Below, piece by piece: positions 25,936-34,897 of a DNA stretch of 64,000 nt (within the stretch, counting starts at the first letter, position 1; every line of letters starts with the position of its first letter). A program made the translations under genes and the position numbers. Under the pieces are notes generated by a model. It saw only the letters and a program-made list of their open reading frames with translations. It was not told where the DNA came from and ran no database searches. The DNA comes from Dermacoccus abyssi (GTDB lineage: Bacteria > Actinomycetota > Actinomycetes > Actinomycetales > Dermatophilaceae): positions 1 to 64,000 of the forward strand of contig NZ_QWLM01000007.1 in NCBI RefSeq assembly GCF_003515945.1. Reading direction: 5' to 3'.

Positions 25936-27789
25936 ATGTGTGGAATCGTTGGATACGTCGGCCCGCGCGTCGACGAGCGCGCCCAGACCGTCGTCATGGA
26001 GGGTCTCGGGCGCCTGGAGTACCGCGGATACGACTCGGCCGGCATCGCGCTCGTGACCGGTGACCACGTCTCGACGGCGAAGAAGGCCGGCAAGCTGGCC
26101 AACCTGCAGGCCGAACTCGAGGCGAACCCGCTGCCCGAGTCGTCGACCGGTATCGGGCACACGCGCTGGGCCACGCACGGTGGCCCCACGGACGCGAACG
26201 CCCACCCCCACCGCGGTGGCGCGGACGGCAAGCTCGCCCTCATCCACAACGGCATCATCGAGAACTTCCACCCCCTGCGTAACGAGCTGCTCGCCGACGG
26301 CGTCGAGTTCGCGTCCGAGACGGACACCGAGGTCGTCGCGCACCTGCTCGCGAAAGCGTACAAGGGTGACCTGAGGGCCGCGATGCTCGAGGTCGTCAAC
26401 CGCCTCGAGGGCGCCTTCACGCTCCTTGCCGTGCACGCCGACAACGCCGACCAGGTCGTCGCCGCGCGCCGCAACTCGCCGCTCGTCATCGGCCTCGGTG
26501 AGGGCGAGAACTTCCTCGGCTCCGACGTCGCCGCCTTCATCGGCTACACGAAGGAGGCCATGGAGGTCGACCAGGATCAGGTCGTCGTCATCACGCCGCA
26601 GAACGTCGAGGTCGTGAACTTCGACGGTTCCGCAGCTCAGGGCAACACCTTCCACGTCGACTGGGACGCCGCGTCCGCCGAGAAGGGCGGCTTCGACACC
26701 TTCATGGAGAAGGAGATCTTCGACCAGCCCGACGCCGTGCGCGACACGCTGCTCGGACGCACCGACTCCGAAGGTCGCCTCGCCCTCGACGAGATTCGCA
26801 TCTCCGAGGACGAGCTCAAGAACATCGACCGCATCACCATCGTCGCCTGCGGCACCGCCGCGTACGCCGGCATGGTCGCCAAGTACGCCCTCGAGCACTG
26901 GACGCGCATCCCCGTCGAGGTCGCGCTCGCGCACGAGTTCCGCTACTGCGACCCGATCGTTTCCGAGCGCACGCTCGTCGTCTCGATCTCGCAGTCGGGC
27001 GAGACGATGGACACGCTCATGGCCGTCAAGCACGCCCGTGACCTGGGCGCGAACACGCTGAGCATCTGCAACACGCACGGTGCGACCATTCCGCGTGAGT
27101 CCGACGCCGTGCTCTACACGCACGCCGGCCCGGAGATCGCCGTCGCGTCGACGAAGGCCTTCCTCGCGCAGATCACCGCCTGCTACGTGCTCGGCCTGTA
27201 CCTCGCGCAGCTGCGCGGCGGCACGTACGCCGACGACGCGAAGAAGGTCATGACCGAACTGCAGGAGATGCCGGCCAAGATCGACGAGCTTCTCGGCCAC
27301 CTCGACCGCGTGCGCGAAATCGCCCGCTTCATGGCCGACACGCGCTCGGTGCTCTTCCTCGGCCGCAACGTCGGCTACCCGATCGCCATGGAGGGCGCGC
27401 TCAAGCTCAAGGAGCTCGCCTACATCCACGCCGAAGGCTTCGCCGCCGGTGAGCTCAAGCACGGCCCGATCGCGCTGATCGACGCCGGCCAGCCCGTGTT
27501 CATCGTCGTGCCCGGCCCTGACACCCCGCACGGTCTGCACGGCAAGGTTGTCTCCAACATCCAGGAGATCCGCGCTCGCGGCGCTCGCACCCTTGTCATC
27601 GCCGAAGAGGGCGACGAGGCTGTCGTGCCGTTCGCCGACGAGGTCATCCGCATCCCGAAGTCGGCTCCGCTGCTCGCACCGCTGCTCGCCATCGTGCCGC
27701 TGCAGGTGTTCTCGCTGGAGCTCTCGACGGCTAAGGGCCTCGATGTCGACCAGCCGCGTAACCTCGCGAAGTCCGTCACCGTGGAGTGA
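25936..27789 (+). CDS. glmS: Glutamine-fructose-6-phosphate aminotransferase GlmS
   Basis: 617 aa. The protein begins MCGIVGYVG, and Cys2 is the glutaminase nucleophile exposed after Met removal, which fixes the start. The glutaminase domain (1-230) has GHTRWATHG and HNGIIENF. Two SIS domains follow (about 290-430 and 460-600), with [19 protein letters not shown] and the C-terminal [13 protein letters not shown]. It makes glucosamine 6-phosphate, feeding peptidoglycan and, in this organism, mycothiol. No glmS ribozyme is present. A good terminator follows. Confidence 0.97.
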   Translation: MCGIVGYVGPRVDERAQTVVMEGLGRLEYRGYDSAGIALVTGDHVSTAKKAGKLANLQAELEANPLPESSTGIGHTRWATHGGPTDANAHPHRGGADGKLALIHNGIIENFHPLRNELLADGVEFASETDTEVVAHLLAKAYKGDLRAAMLEVVNRLEGAFTLLAVHADNADQVVAARRNSPLVIGLGEGENFLGSDVAAFIGYTKEAMEVDQDQVVVITPQNVEVVNFDGSAAQGNTFHVDWDAASAEKGGFDTFMEKEIFDQPDAVRDTLLGRTDSEGRLALDEIRISEDELKNIDRITIVACGTAAYAGMVAKYALEHWTRIPVEVALAHEFRYCDPIVSERTLVVSISQSGETMDTLMAVKHARDLGANTLSICNTHGATIPRESDAVLYTHAGPEIAVASTKAFLAQITACYVLGLYLAQLRGGTYADDAKKVMTELQEMPAKIDELLGHLDRVREIARFMADTRSVLFLGRNVGYPIAMEGALKLKELAYIHAEGFAAGELKHGPIALIDAGQPVFIVVPGPDTPHGLHGKVVSNIQEIRARGARTLVIAEEGDEAVVPFADEVIRIPKSAPLLAPLLAIVPLQVFSLELSTAKGLDVDQPRNLAKSVTVE

Positions 27790-27803
27790 CCTTCTGTTTC
27801 GCT

Positions 27804-27845
27804 GAAAACCGCGTCGACCCTGTGGGGCGGCGCGGTTTTCGTTTT
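27804..27845 (+). terminator. Terminator after glmS
   Basis: GAAAACCGCG (27804-27813) pairs with CGCGGTTTTC (27831-27840), followed by GTTTT, a classic intrinsic terminator. Confidence 0.88.
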
Positions 27846-27918
27846 GTGGGGTTTGGGTGTGGGGGATGGGCGGCGTGATCGCCTGCCATGCCCATGGGCG
27901 GGACGGCGAAGTTGGCGA

Positions 27919-28137
27919 GATGGATGGTGCTGGCTTGGGTGCCTGGAGACGTGTCCGCTCGCCTTCTTGCGGCACGTCGCTGGTGCTTGGGTTGCCTGTC
28001 TTTTGGTCGCCGGCCGTGGGTGCTTGGTGCGCGCGTCGTCTTCGTTGGCCTGGTTCCTACTCGGGCGATTGGTCGCGCAAGTGGGGACGTATTCGGCTCG
28101 GGGGTACCCACTTGCGCGACGTTTCGCGCTTGTGGGG
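27919..28137. repeat. Tandem duplication, copy 1 (about 220 bp)
   Basis: This stretch is repeated 274-277 bp downstream (28193-28412). Long identical blocks include CACGTCGCTGGTGCTTGGG, GCCTGTCTTTTGGTC and GACGTATTCGGCTCGGG. All three plus-strand frames are open for over 600 bp here because the DNA is rich in G and T. However, the copies are offset by 274 bp, not a multiple of three, so the same frame is not kept. I take it as non-coding. It ends in a palindromic element (28107-28137). Confidence 0.8.
28072..28137. repeat. Nested inverted repeats at the end of copy 1
   Basis: GTCGCGCAAGTGGG (28072-28085) is perfectly complementary to CCCACTTGCGCGAC (28107-28120). The latter also starts an imperfect palindrome, CCCACTTGCGCG..CGCGCTTGTGGGG (28107-28137). 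The right half can therefore pair in two alternative ways. The same CCCACTTGCGCGA core recurs at 46.8 kb. Confidence 0.7.
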
Positions 28138-28192
28138 AACAGCCACTGTTGGGGGCGGCGCGGCCGGGCTACCGTCAGCGGACTTCTTCGGG

Positions 28193-28412
28193 CGTGGATG
28201 TGGTCGGCTGGGGTGCCGGGAGACGTGTCTGCTGGCCCTCTTGGGTCACGTCGCTGGTGCTTGGGTCGCCTGTCTTTTGGTCACCGTTCGTGTGCTTGTC
28301 ATGGACGCGCACTGGCCCCCGTTTGCTTGGTTCCTACTTGGGCGGTTGGTCGCGCAAGTCGGGACGTATTCGGCTCGGGCTTCCCCACTTGTGCGATGTC
28401 TCGCGCATTTGG
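28193..28412. repeat. Tandem duplication, copy 2 (about 220 bp)
   Basis: Second copy of the unit at 27919, roughly three quarters identical by eye with small indels. It also ends in a palindromic element (28383-28412), here more decayed. The gene-free gap from glmS to the HNH gene (27846-28598) is almost wholly made of these two copies. Confidence 0.8.
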
Positions 28413-28572
28413 AAAGTCATTATGCGTGTGTTGCTCCTGCGCGTCCGCGCGCCCCGGGTCGACGCCGGCTCCGTGATCCGGATGCTGAGCCCGGTGCCCA
28501 CGGAGCTGACGGTGCGCGTCGCGGAATGTCTGGGCGGACCGCGAAATTGTGGGGAGTGCCCCCTACACATGT

Positions 28573-28588
28573 TCGAACAAGTGTACTA
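28573..28588 (+). promoter_or_regulatory. LexA/SOS-box-like site at the DUF222-HNH promoter
   Basis: TCGAACAAGTGTACTA matches the actinobacterial LexA consensus TCGAACANNTGTTCGA at 12 of 14 defined positions and overlaps the -10 TAGAAT (28587-28592). A nested perfect palindrome, TGTTCGAACA, lies at 28570-28579. Confidence 0.45.
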
Positions 28589-28592
28589 GAAT
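28587..28592 (+). promoter_or_regulatory. -10 element (TAGAAT) of the DUF222-HNH gene
   Basis: TAGAAT ends 6 nt before the ATG at 28599; no ribosome binding site is present. Confidence 0.55.
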
Positions 28593-28598
28593 GAGTTC

Positions 28599-30134
28599 AT
28601 GGAACAGCACCTCGAGATAACCGCCGACGCGGTGTCTCGCATGCCTCGCGAGCGGTTGCTCGCTGCATGGACGGTGCTCACCGAAGCTGTGGTCGAGCAA
28701 GCCCTCGTGAGCGTTTCGCCGCTGCTCGATCTGCCCGAGATCGGCGCGTCGCTGGACGAGCGCATCACCGAGTCGGTGGAGACGGCTCGCCAGCTCGAAG
28801 GTGCGGCCGCCGCGGTCCTCACGATCTCTCGTTCCGCTGATGCACTCGTGCGCGTCATGGCCGCCGAGCACGCCGAAGCAGTGCGGCAGGTCGAGGCGCT
28901 GGAGTTCGAGCACCTGCGCGACGTTTCGTACCCGCTCGCTCCGGGGGAATTCGCCGGCGACAGCTTCGGACCGGCCCTCGGCATGAGTTCCGGTGCAGCA
29001 GGCGCCATGGCCGATGACGCCGCGCAGCTGCGTTGCAGGCACTCCGAACTGCTTCGATCGGCCCTTCGCGGTGAGGTTCGCTTCGCCACGGTTGCCGCGA
29101 TCGCGTCCGAGCTCGAACATGTCGAGGCTCCCGATCTCGACGAAGTGAACCGCCTTCTTGCGGCCGGCAGTATCCCGACGATGACGGTCGAAGGCGCCCG
29201 CCGGCAGACGAAGCGCCTCCTGCGGTCACTCGGTCTGGCGCGGCCCGTTGATCCCGTTGAACAGCGCCGCGAGATGGGCGTGTGGTTCTCCCCGCACCTC
29301 GAGTTCGACCAACTCACCGAAATGCGTGTCGTGCTCGACTCGGTCGATGCCGCAACGGTGCGAGCCGCCATCGACGCGAGGGCGCAGTTCCTGCGCGACA
29401 ACGCGCCGAGAAGTGGTGACGGAGCCGGCCACGGGCTCTTCGCCGGTCCATCCCGCGCCGACGCCCTCGTCGACCTCCTCCTCGGTCAGGCCACCGTCAC
29501 CACGACATTGCACCTGCGCGTCCCCGTGCGCCCACCGACGTCATCGCCCGCTGAACCTCTGTCGTCGCGGTCTGTTCTCGCTCGCGCGCACGGCTCTACC
29601 GGATGCTCCGGGGAGAACTCTGCCCGCAAGAACGCGGCGGCGTGGTTCGGCGACGACGTTCGCATGCCCTTCGGCGACGTGGAGGTGCCCGGAGTCGGAA
29701 TCGTCGATGCGGCCACGGTTCGTGCGCTGGCCGGGGCAGTCGGCACGAAGTTCGTCTCTGAATTCGTGGCCGTCGACGGCGAGCGCGTCACAACGCTGGC
29801 GACGGTGACCGATTCGTACCGACCGGCGACGCTGGTCGAGCGCACGGTGAAGACGCGTGACGGGCACTGCCGCTTCCCGTACTGCACCCGCCCGGCCGAC
29901 GTCACGGACGTCGACCACGTGATTCCCTTCGCCGAAGGTGGCGCGACGAGCCCGGCCAACCTCCAGTGCCTGTGCCGTCACCACCACCGCGCCAAGACGT
30001 TCGGCGGCTTCGCGGTCGTCATGCAGGCGGACGGCGAGTGCCTCTGGGAGTCGCCCACCGGCCACCGTTGGCTGACTCTCCCCAGCGGCCCGACGCTGCC
30101 GCAGCCGGCAGTCTTCACCGCTCCAGCGGCCTGA
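28599..30134 (+). CDS. DUF222 / HNH endonuclease (13E12 repeat family)
   Basis: 511 aa with an N-terminal DUF222 region (about 30-330) and a C-terminal HNH nuclease (about 420-475). The latter has CRFPYCTRPADVTDVDH, VIPFAEGGATSPANLQCLC and RHHHRAKT. The paired cysteines hold a zinc and the DH/H/H set is catalytic. Such proteins are multicopy in Actinobacteria, and several M. tuberculosis members are LexA-regulated; their role is unproven (repair, mobile DNA or defence). Here a LexA-like site overlaps the promoter, and the gene sits beside duplicated palindromic DNA. The nuclease motif looks intact. Confidence 0.9.
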   Translation: MEQHLEITADAVSRMPRERLLAAWTVLTEAVVEQALVSVSPLLDLPEIGASLDERITESVETARQLEGAAAAVLTISRSADALVRVMAAEHAEAVRQVEALEFEHLRDVSYPLAPGEFAGDSFGPALGMSSGAAGAMADDAAQLRCRHSELLRSALRGEVRFATVAAIASELEHVEAPDLDEVNRLLAAGSIPTMTVEGARRQTKRLLRSLGLARPVDPVEQRREMGVWFSPHLEFDQLTEMRVVLDSVDAATVRAAIDARAQFLRDNAPRSGDGAGHGLFAGPSRADALVDLLLGQATVTTTLHLRVPVRPPTSSPAEPLSSRSVLARAHGSTGCSGENSARKNAAAWFGDDVRMPFGDVEVPGVGIVDAATVRALAGAVGTKFVSEFVAVDGERVTTLATVTDSYRPATLVERTVKTRDGHCRFPYCTRPADVTDVDHVIPFAEGGATSPANLQCLCRHHHRAKTFGGFAVVMQADGECLWESPTGHRWLTLPSGPTLPQPAVFTAPAA

Positions 30135-30148
30135 AGCGCAATTGACAA

Positions 30149-30176
30149 AGGGGCGCCACCTTCAGGCGGCGCCCCT
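30149..30176. terminator. Terminator hairpin after the HNH gene
   Basis: GGGGCGCC(ACC) and (GGC)GGCGCCCC flank a short loop at about 30150-30176, between convergent genes. Confidence 0.7.
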
Positions 30177-30226
30177 CGTCGAGATCAGTCAGCTCATCGG
30201 CCGGGCGATGACGTCCTGGTTGCAGC

Positions 30227-30943
30227 TCACGGGCACGCTTCGTCCAGCTTGGCCACCGTGAACGTGACCTCCAAGTCGCTTGTCACAGTGCTTCCGGGCG
30301 CCGGAGACTGAGAGCAGACGTGCCAGTTCGAGTCGTTGATCTGGGGGCGTCCAAGCGCGAGAGCGTCATCGGACAGGGAGATGTAGAACGGGTCACCTGA
30401 GACGCTCTGGATGTGGTCCTGTGCAGCCTGAAGGCCCTTGCCGACCTCGCTCGGCATAATGAACGGAGCCATCGTGGTGGTTGAGCTTTCACTGGTCGAG
30501 CCCGACGGCGTCGAGGTCTCACTCGTTTCCTGCGCCGATGCTGACGAGGTGGACGAGGTAGACGCGGGCGCAGCCGCGGGTGCGGTGGTGGGCTGCGTCG
30601 TACTCGGTGCCGCCGACGTCGTGGACGACGTGCTCGGCTGTGTGGCCGCGGCGGTGTTCTGGTCGTCCTTCGGCGCGAGGCTACCGATCAGGACGAGTGC
30701 TGCGAACGCACCGGCGCCGATCATGACCCACTTCTTCTACCAGAACGGCGTCTTGGCGGGGGCCGCCTCCATAGCGCGAGGGAAGGTGTTCGTCTGGCGT
30801 GCCACGGGTAGCGGCTGCGTCTGGGTGGGTGTGGTGCCGTTCGGCGCCGTGTGCGAGGTCCACGCGTGGCCGTCCCAGTAGCGCTGCTGCTGGGCATTCT
30901 CCGGGTCTGGATACCAACCGGCGGAGAACATGTTGTCTGACAT
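30227..30943 (-). pseudogene. DUF2510-TM-PASTA-like envelope protein interrupted by an in-frame amber codon
   Basis: The ATG at 30943 (AGAGGA 6 nt upstream) opens a DUF2510 domain (SAGWYPDPENAQQQRYWDGH). It runs to TPFW and then stops at TAG (30739-30737). The same frame continues with KKWV, a membrane helix (MIGAGAFAALVLIGSL), a long Thr/Ser/Pro/Ala linker and a C-terminal PASTA-like domain (LQAAQDHIQSVSGDPFY..SQSPAPGSTV), ending at 30227. Intact homologues read straight through this point (typically PFYKKW). A single base change explains the break. A functional protein would need readthrough or reinitiation at the internal ATG (30724). Confidence 0.8.
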
Positions 30944-31071
30944 TCAATTCCTCTCGAGAGCGACGCCGAGCGAGCGCCAACCCAAGATGTTACCTGCGAG
31001 TAGGCGCTTGGATTCCAACGAGGGGGAAAGGCCTCCATCGCACGGCAGGGCCGACGTGGTTGACTGGCGAA

Positions 31072-31422
31072 ATGATCGTTGGAGTGGGAATCGACGTCGT
31101 CGAAATTGACCGGTTCGCGCAGAAACTCGCAGACACCCCGGAGATGCGTGACCGGCTGTTCACGCCGAGCGAGCGCGACCTGCCGATCCGCTCATTGGCC
31201 GCCCGCTTCGCAGCGAAGGAAGCGCTCAGCAAGGCGCTCGGCGCGCCGCCCGGAATGAGCTGGCAGGACGCCGAGGTCGACAAGAACAGCGACGGCCAGC
31301 CCTACTTCCGCACCGGCGGCACCGTTGAAGCTCGCATGAGCGCGCTCGACGTCGACGCGCTTCACCTCTCGCTCACCCACGACGGTGGCATCGCCTCCGC
31401 CGTCTGCATCGCGGAGGGCTGA
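31072..31422 (+). CDS. acpS: Holo-[acyl-carrier-protein] synthase AcpS
   Basis: 116 aa beginning MIVGVGIDVVEIDRF, the family's magnesium/CoA motif, with RFAAKEALSKALG (about residue 43) as the second conserved block. It moves 4'-phosphopantetheine from CoA to the serine of acyl carrier protein, activating fatty acid synthesis. The motif at residue 2-15 fixes the start. It is followed one base later by nnr, and the two are likely co-transcribed with alr and the t6A genes. Confidence 0.95.
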   Translation: MIVGVGIDVVEIDRFAQKLADTPEMRDRLFTPSERDLPIRSLAARFAAKEALSKALGAPPGMSWQDAEVDKNSDGQPYFRTGGTVEARMSALDVDALHLSLTHDGGIASAVCIAEG

Positions 31423-31423
31423 C

Positions 31424-33106
31424 ATGGCGGATGACGACCTTCGCCAGGAGAACAACCCCGCGTCTACGCCAGACGGATCGGGACGGCTGAGCCCGAACGA
31501 TGGCGGTCGGTGTGACGACAGCGCGGGGGAGGTTCAGGACGCGGATGGTGCCGCTGCTGCCTGGCGGGACGACCTCGACGGCGGCATTCGAGCAGCGTGG
31601 TCGGTTGACGCCGTACGCGCTGCTGAGAAAGCCACGGGCGACGACTTCACCAACGGCGCTCTGATGCAGCGAGCCGCGAGGGGGCTCGCAGACATCGTCA
31701 GCCGTGAAGTTGTCGAACTCGAGCGGCGGGGCGTGACGTCGCCGCGGGTCGTGGTCCTGGTTGGGCCCGGAAACAACGGTGGTGACGCGTTGTACGCTGC
31801 CCGCGACCTCGCAGTTGACGGCATCGAGTGTCTGGCTCTCCTTGTCGCCGACAAGGCACACGTCGACGGCGTTGCCGCAGCGCGTGCAGCGGGCGTCGAC
31901 GTGGCCCGGTACGAGTCCGCCTCCCACAGCGGCGCGGAGCCCGAGGGCGGCGGCCGTGAGAACGCCCATGCGCTCGCGCACGCCGACCTCGTCGTCGACG
32001 GCATCCTCGGAATCGGCGCCGATCCCGGGCGCGCTTCGACCTGGCAGGAACTCGCCGACCTCATTCCGATCCAGGCATTCGTGGTGGCCGTCGACTGCCC
32101 CACCCCAGGATTCCGTGCCGACATCACCGTCACCTTCGGCGGGCCCAAGACCTCGCTCATGCTGGCACCCGCCGCGAACGGACGAATTGAGGTGGCCGAC
32201 ATCGGCGTCCACCTCCCCCTTGGCGAACGGGAAGCCATGCGACTGTCCGGTACGGACCTGGCGCACTTGTGGCCCGTGCCCGGACCGCGCGATCACAAGT
32301 ACACGCGCGGAGTGGTGGGTCTCGCGACGGGTAGTGACGCGTTCCCGGGGGCCGCGGTGCTCGGTGCCGTCGCGGCGGTGACGGCAGGAGCCGGGATGGT
32401 GCGCTACGTCGGGCCGCGTCGCGCACAGGACGCCGTCACGGCGGCGGCGCCGGAGGTCGTGCACGGCAGTGGTCGCGTGCAGGCGTGGGTCGTGGGCTCC
32501 GGAATCGACGGGCCGAGTGAACGCGAGCACGAGAGCGACCGCTACGACTCCGCCATGGCCGCTCTGCGCTCCGAGGAACCCGTCGTCATCGACGCGGGAG
32601 CGCTCACCTGGTTCGAGCCCGGTGTCCGCCCTGAAGGGGCCCAGACCGTCATCGCCCCCCACGCCGGCGAGCTCGCGACGCTCCTGCAGTCGCGCGACAT
32701 CGACGTCGAACGCTCGACAGTCGAAGCCGACCCCGTCACGTGGGCTCGCCGTGCCGCCAACGAGACGGGCGCGACCGTCCTGCTCAAGGGCGGCGTCACC
32801 GTCATCGCCTCGCCCGGCGAAGGCCCGGTCACCATCGAGAACCGCGCCCCGCACTGGCTCGCCACCGCCGGAACGGGCGACGTGCTCGCCGCGCTCCTCG
32901 GCGTCCTGCTCGCGGCCGGTCTCGAGCCCAGGAGCGCCGCCGCACTCGCCGCGTACACCCACGGACGCGCGGCGCACCTCGCCAACCCGGACGGCCCCGT
33001 CCGCGCCCTCGATGTCGCCACGTCGCTGGGACGCGTCGTCTCAGAACTGGTCGCCGAACAGCGGCGGGTGCACGAGGAACGCCGTGCGGGACGCTTCCCG
33101 CGCTAG
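31424..33106 (+). CDS. nnr: Bifunctional NAD(P)H-hydrate epimerase / dehydratase
   Basis: 560 aa with an N-terminal YjeF_N epimerase domain (about 55-260; GPGNNGGDALYAA, VVDGILGIG) and a C-terminal ribokinase-like dehydratase (about 270-550). The latter shows HAGELATLL, LLKGGVTVIA and ATAGTGDVLAALLG. It repairs hydrated NADH and NADPH. The first 50 residues are low-complexity and acidic, unlike the family, so a later start is possible. ATG 31424 was chosen because GGAGG lies 7 nt upstream. It lies 1 nt after acpS and 17 nt before alr. Confidence 0.93.
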   Translation: MADDDLRQENNPASTPDGSGRLSPNDGGRCDDSAGEVQDADGAAAAWRDDLDGGIRAAWSVDAVRAAEKATGDDFTNGALMQRAARGLADIVSREVVELERRGVTSPRVVVLVGPGNNGGDALYAARDLAVDGIECLALLVADKAHVDGVAAARAAGVDVARYESASHSGAEPEGGGRENAHALAHADLVVDGILGIGADPGRASTWQELADLIPIQAFVVAVDCPTPGFRADITVTFGGPKTSLMLAPAANGRIEVADIGVHLPLGEREAMRLSGTDLAHLWPVPGPRDHKYTRGVVGLATGSDAFPGAAVLGAVAAVTAGAGMVRYVGPRRAQDAVTAAAPEVVHGSGRVQAWVVGSGIDGPSEREHESDRYDSAMAALRSEEPVVIDAGALTWFEPGVRPEGAQTVIAPHAGELATLLQSRDIDVERSTVEADPVTWARRAANETGATVLLKGGVTVIASPGEGPVTIENRAPHWLATAGTGDVLAALLGVLLAAGLEPRSAAALAAYTHGRAAHLANPDGPVRALDVATSLGRVVSELVAEQRRVHEERRAGRFPR

Positions 33107-33123
33107 TGAGAGACTGAGTCGCT

Positions 33124-34338
33124 ATGAACGTGCCCGCCGCCGACGCCCCGACGCCGTCCGACCACCCCGCTTGGCTCGCCTTCGAAGGTGCGCAGGCCCG
33201 CGTCGTCGTCGACCTCGACGCCATCGTGCGCAACGCCACCACGCTCAGGGCGCGAGTGGGCGACGCCCAGCTCATGGCTGTCGTCAAGGGTGACGCCTAC
33301 GGCCACGGGCTCGTGCCGACGGCCCGCGCCGCGCTGCGTGGGGGAGCGACCTGGCTGGGAGTGGCGCAACTCCACGAAGCCACCGCACTACGCGACGCCG
33401 GCATCGACGCCCGCGTGCTGTGCTGGCTGCTCGCGCCCGGCTCCGACTTCGAAACGGCGATCCGCCGCGACATCGACCTCGGGGTCTCGTCGGCAGCCAT
33501 GATGCGCGACGTCGCGATAGCCGCCGAGGCCGCCGGGCGTGTGGCCCGTGTCCACCTCAAGGTCGACACCGGCATGGCCCGCAACGGCGCGTACGGCGAC
33601 CAGTGGCCCGAGCTCGTGGCCGCCGCCCGCGAGGCGCGGGGGAGGGGCCTCGTCGAGGTGGTCGGTCTGTTCACCCACTTCGTCCGCTCCGACGAACCGC
33701 GCCACCCCGAGGTCGCCGCCCAGATCGACCGCTTCCGCGCCGCCGAAAAGGACTGTGACGACGCCGGATTTCACCTTGAGGTGCGGCATATGGCGAACTC
33801 CGCCGGCGCGATCTTCGTGCCCGAGTCGCGCTTCGACCTCGTGCGCGTCGGCCTCGCGCTCTACGGCCTCTCGCCCGCGCCGGACCTCGCCGCGCCCCAG
33901 GATCTCGGTCTTGACCCCGCAATGTCGGTGACGGCCCACGTCGCCGTGACGAAACGCGTCCCCGCAGGCCAGGGCGTTAGTTACGGCCACACCTACGTCA
34001 CAGATGCGGAAACGACCCTTGCCGACATTCCCGCGGGGTACGCCGACGGCGTGCCGCGCCACGCGTCGAACAAGGCTCCGGTCATGGTGAACGGCACGAT
34101 CGGCCACATCGCCGGCCGCGTGTGCATGGACCAGTTCGTCGTCGACATGGGTGACGCCGCAGTTGAGCCCGGCGACGAAGCCGTTCTCTTCGGACGTGCA
34201 GCCGACGGGACACCCGGGCCCACCGCGCAGGAATGGGCCGACGCCGCCGACACCATCAGCTACGAAATCGTCACACGCATGAGCATCCGCCTGCCACGCA
34301 TCTACTGCGGTGACCTGAGCGAGGAACTCACCCGATGA
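33124..34338 (+). CDS. alr: Alanine racemase
   Basis: 404 aa, PLP-dependent, fold type III. The PLP lysine is in AVVKGDAYGHG (about residue 59), and KVDTGMARNG, HMANSAGA and VCMDQFVVD are all family motifs. The catalytic Tyr is expected around AGYADGVPR. It supplies D-alanine for peptidoglycan. The end overlaps tsaE by 4 nt (ATGA). The alr-tsaE-tsaB-rimI-tsaD order is widely conserved in Actinobacteria. GAGACT ends 8 nt before the ATG and could be a weak -10, otherwise it depends on acpS-nnr. Confidence 0.96.
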   Translation: MNVPAADAPTPSDHPAWLAFEGAQARVVVDLDAIVRNATTLRARVGDAQLMAVVKGDAYGHGLVPTARAALRGGATWLGVAQLHEATALRDAGIDARVLCWLLAPGSDFETAIRRDIDLGVSSAAMMRDVAIAAEAAGRVARVHLKVDTGMARNGAYGDQWPELVAAAREARGRGLVEVVGLFTHFVRSDEPRHPEVAAQIDRFRAAEKDCDDAGFHLEVRHMANSAGAIFVPESRFDLVRVGLALYGLSPAPDLAAPQDLGLDPAMSVTAHVAVTKRVPAGQGVSYGHTYVTDAETTLADIPAGYADGVPRHASNKAPVMVNGTIGHIAGRVCMDQFVVDMGDAAVEPGDEAVLFGRAADGTPGPTAQEWADAADTISYEIVTRMSIRLPRIYCGDLSEELTR

Positions 34339-34820
34339 GCGACGACCTACGCCTGCGCGGCACCCGCTACTTGCCCGACGCCCAAGCCACCGCCGACCTC
34401 GGACGTGCACTCGCCCGCATCGTTCGTCGCGGAGACGTCATCGTCATGACGGGCGACCTCGGGGCAGGGAAGACGACGACCACGCGCGCTCTCGGCGAAG
34501 CGCTCGGTGTGCGCGGTGACGTCACGAGCCCGACGTTCGTCATCGCCCGCGAACACCCCTCGCTCGGTGACGGCCCGGCCCTCGTCCACGTCGACGCCTA
34601 CCGCCTCGGCGGCTTCGGCGAACTCGACGACCTCGACCTCGACACCTCGCTCGACGACGCCGTCACCGTCATCGAATGGGGCGCCGGCATGGCCGAGGCG
34701 CTCTCCGACGATCGCCTTCACCTCACGTTGACGGGCCTCGACGACCGCACCGCGACGATCGAGACGGCCGGGGAACGCTGGGCAGACATCGACCTCGCCT
34801 CCGAACTGGGACTCGACTGA
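34335..34820 (+). CDS. tsaE: tRNA t6A synthesis ATPase TsaE
   Basis: 161 aa with Walker A TGDLGAGKTTTTR (about residue 40), SPTFVI and HVDAYRL, the standard TsaE blocks. It is the ATPase that works with TsaB and TsaD to place threonylcarbamoyl on A37 of ANN-decoding tRNAs. ATGA overlap with alr indicates coupling. The gap to tsaB holds a separate promoter. Confidence 0.94.
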   Translation: MSDDLRLRGTRYLPDAQATADLGRALARIVRRGDVIVMTGDLGAGKTTTTRALGEALGVRGDVTSPTFVIAREHPSLGDGPALVHVDAYRLGGFGELDDLDLDTSLDDAVTVIEWGAGMAEALSDDRLHLTLTGLDDRTATIETAGERWADIDLASELGLD

Positions 34821-34885
34821 CGCACGCAACGCCGCACGGCACCGCCGTCGAGGCGCGTGTGATCGGCGCAGTTGCCGGGCCTCGA

Positions 34886-34891
34886 TAAGCT
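34886..34891 (+). promoter_or_regulatory. -10 element (TAAGCT) of tsaB
   Basis: TAAGCT ends 6 nt before the GTG at 34898. It marks an internal promoter for tsaB-rimI-tsaD inside the longer gene run. Confidence 0.55.
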
Positions 34892-34897
34892 GGGTCG

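Noticed and set aside
25811-25936. glmS ribozyme or other riboswitch before glmS
   Set aside because: The -10 box lies 7 nt before the ATG, leaving no room for a leader RNA.
25812-26540. Extension of CoaA upstream of 25811
   Set aside because: The added 240 residues have no CoaA similarity and run through glmS on the other strand.
27844-28594. Three long overlapping plus-strand frames (210-245 codons) in the glmS-HNH gap
   Set aside because: All three frames are open together, the DNA is a tandem repeat with out-of-frame copies, the predicted proteins are rich in Trp, Cys and Arg with no family match, and no ribosome binding sites stand out.
27841-30134. HNH gene plus repeats as a defence island or retron
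   Set aside because: No reverse transcriptase, methylase, helicase or toxin partner is nearby, and neighbours on both sides are housekeeping genes. Kept only as a repeat/nuclease observation.
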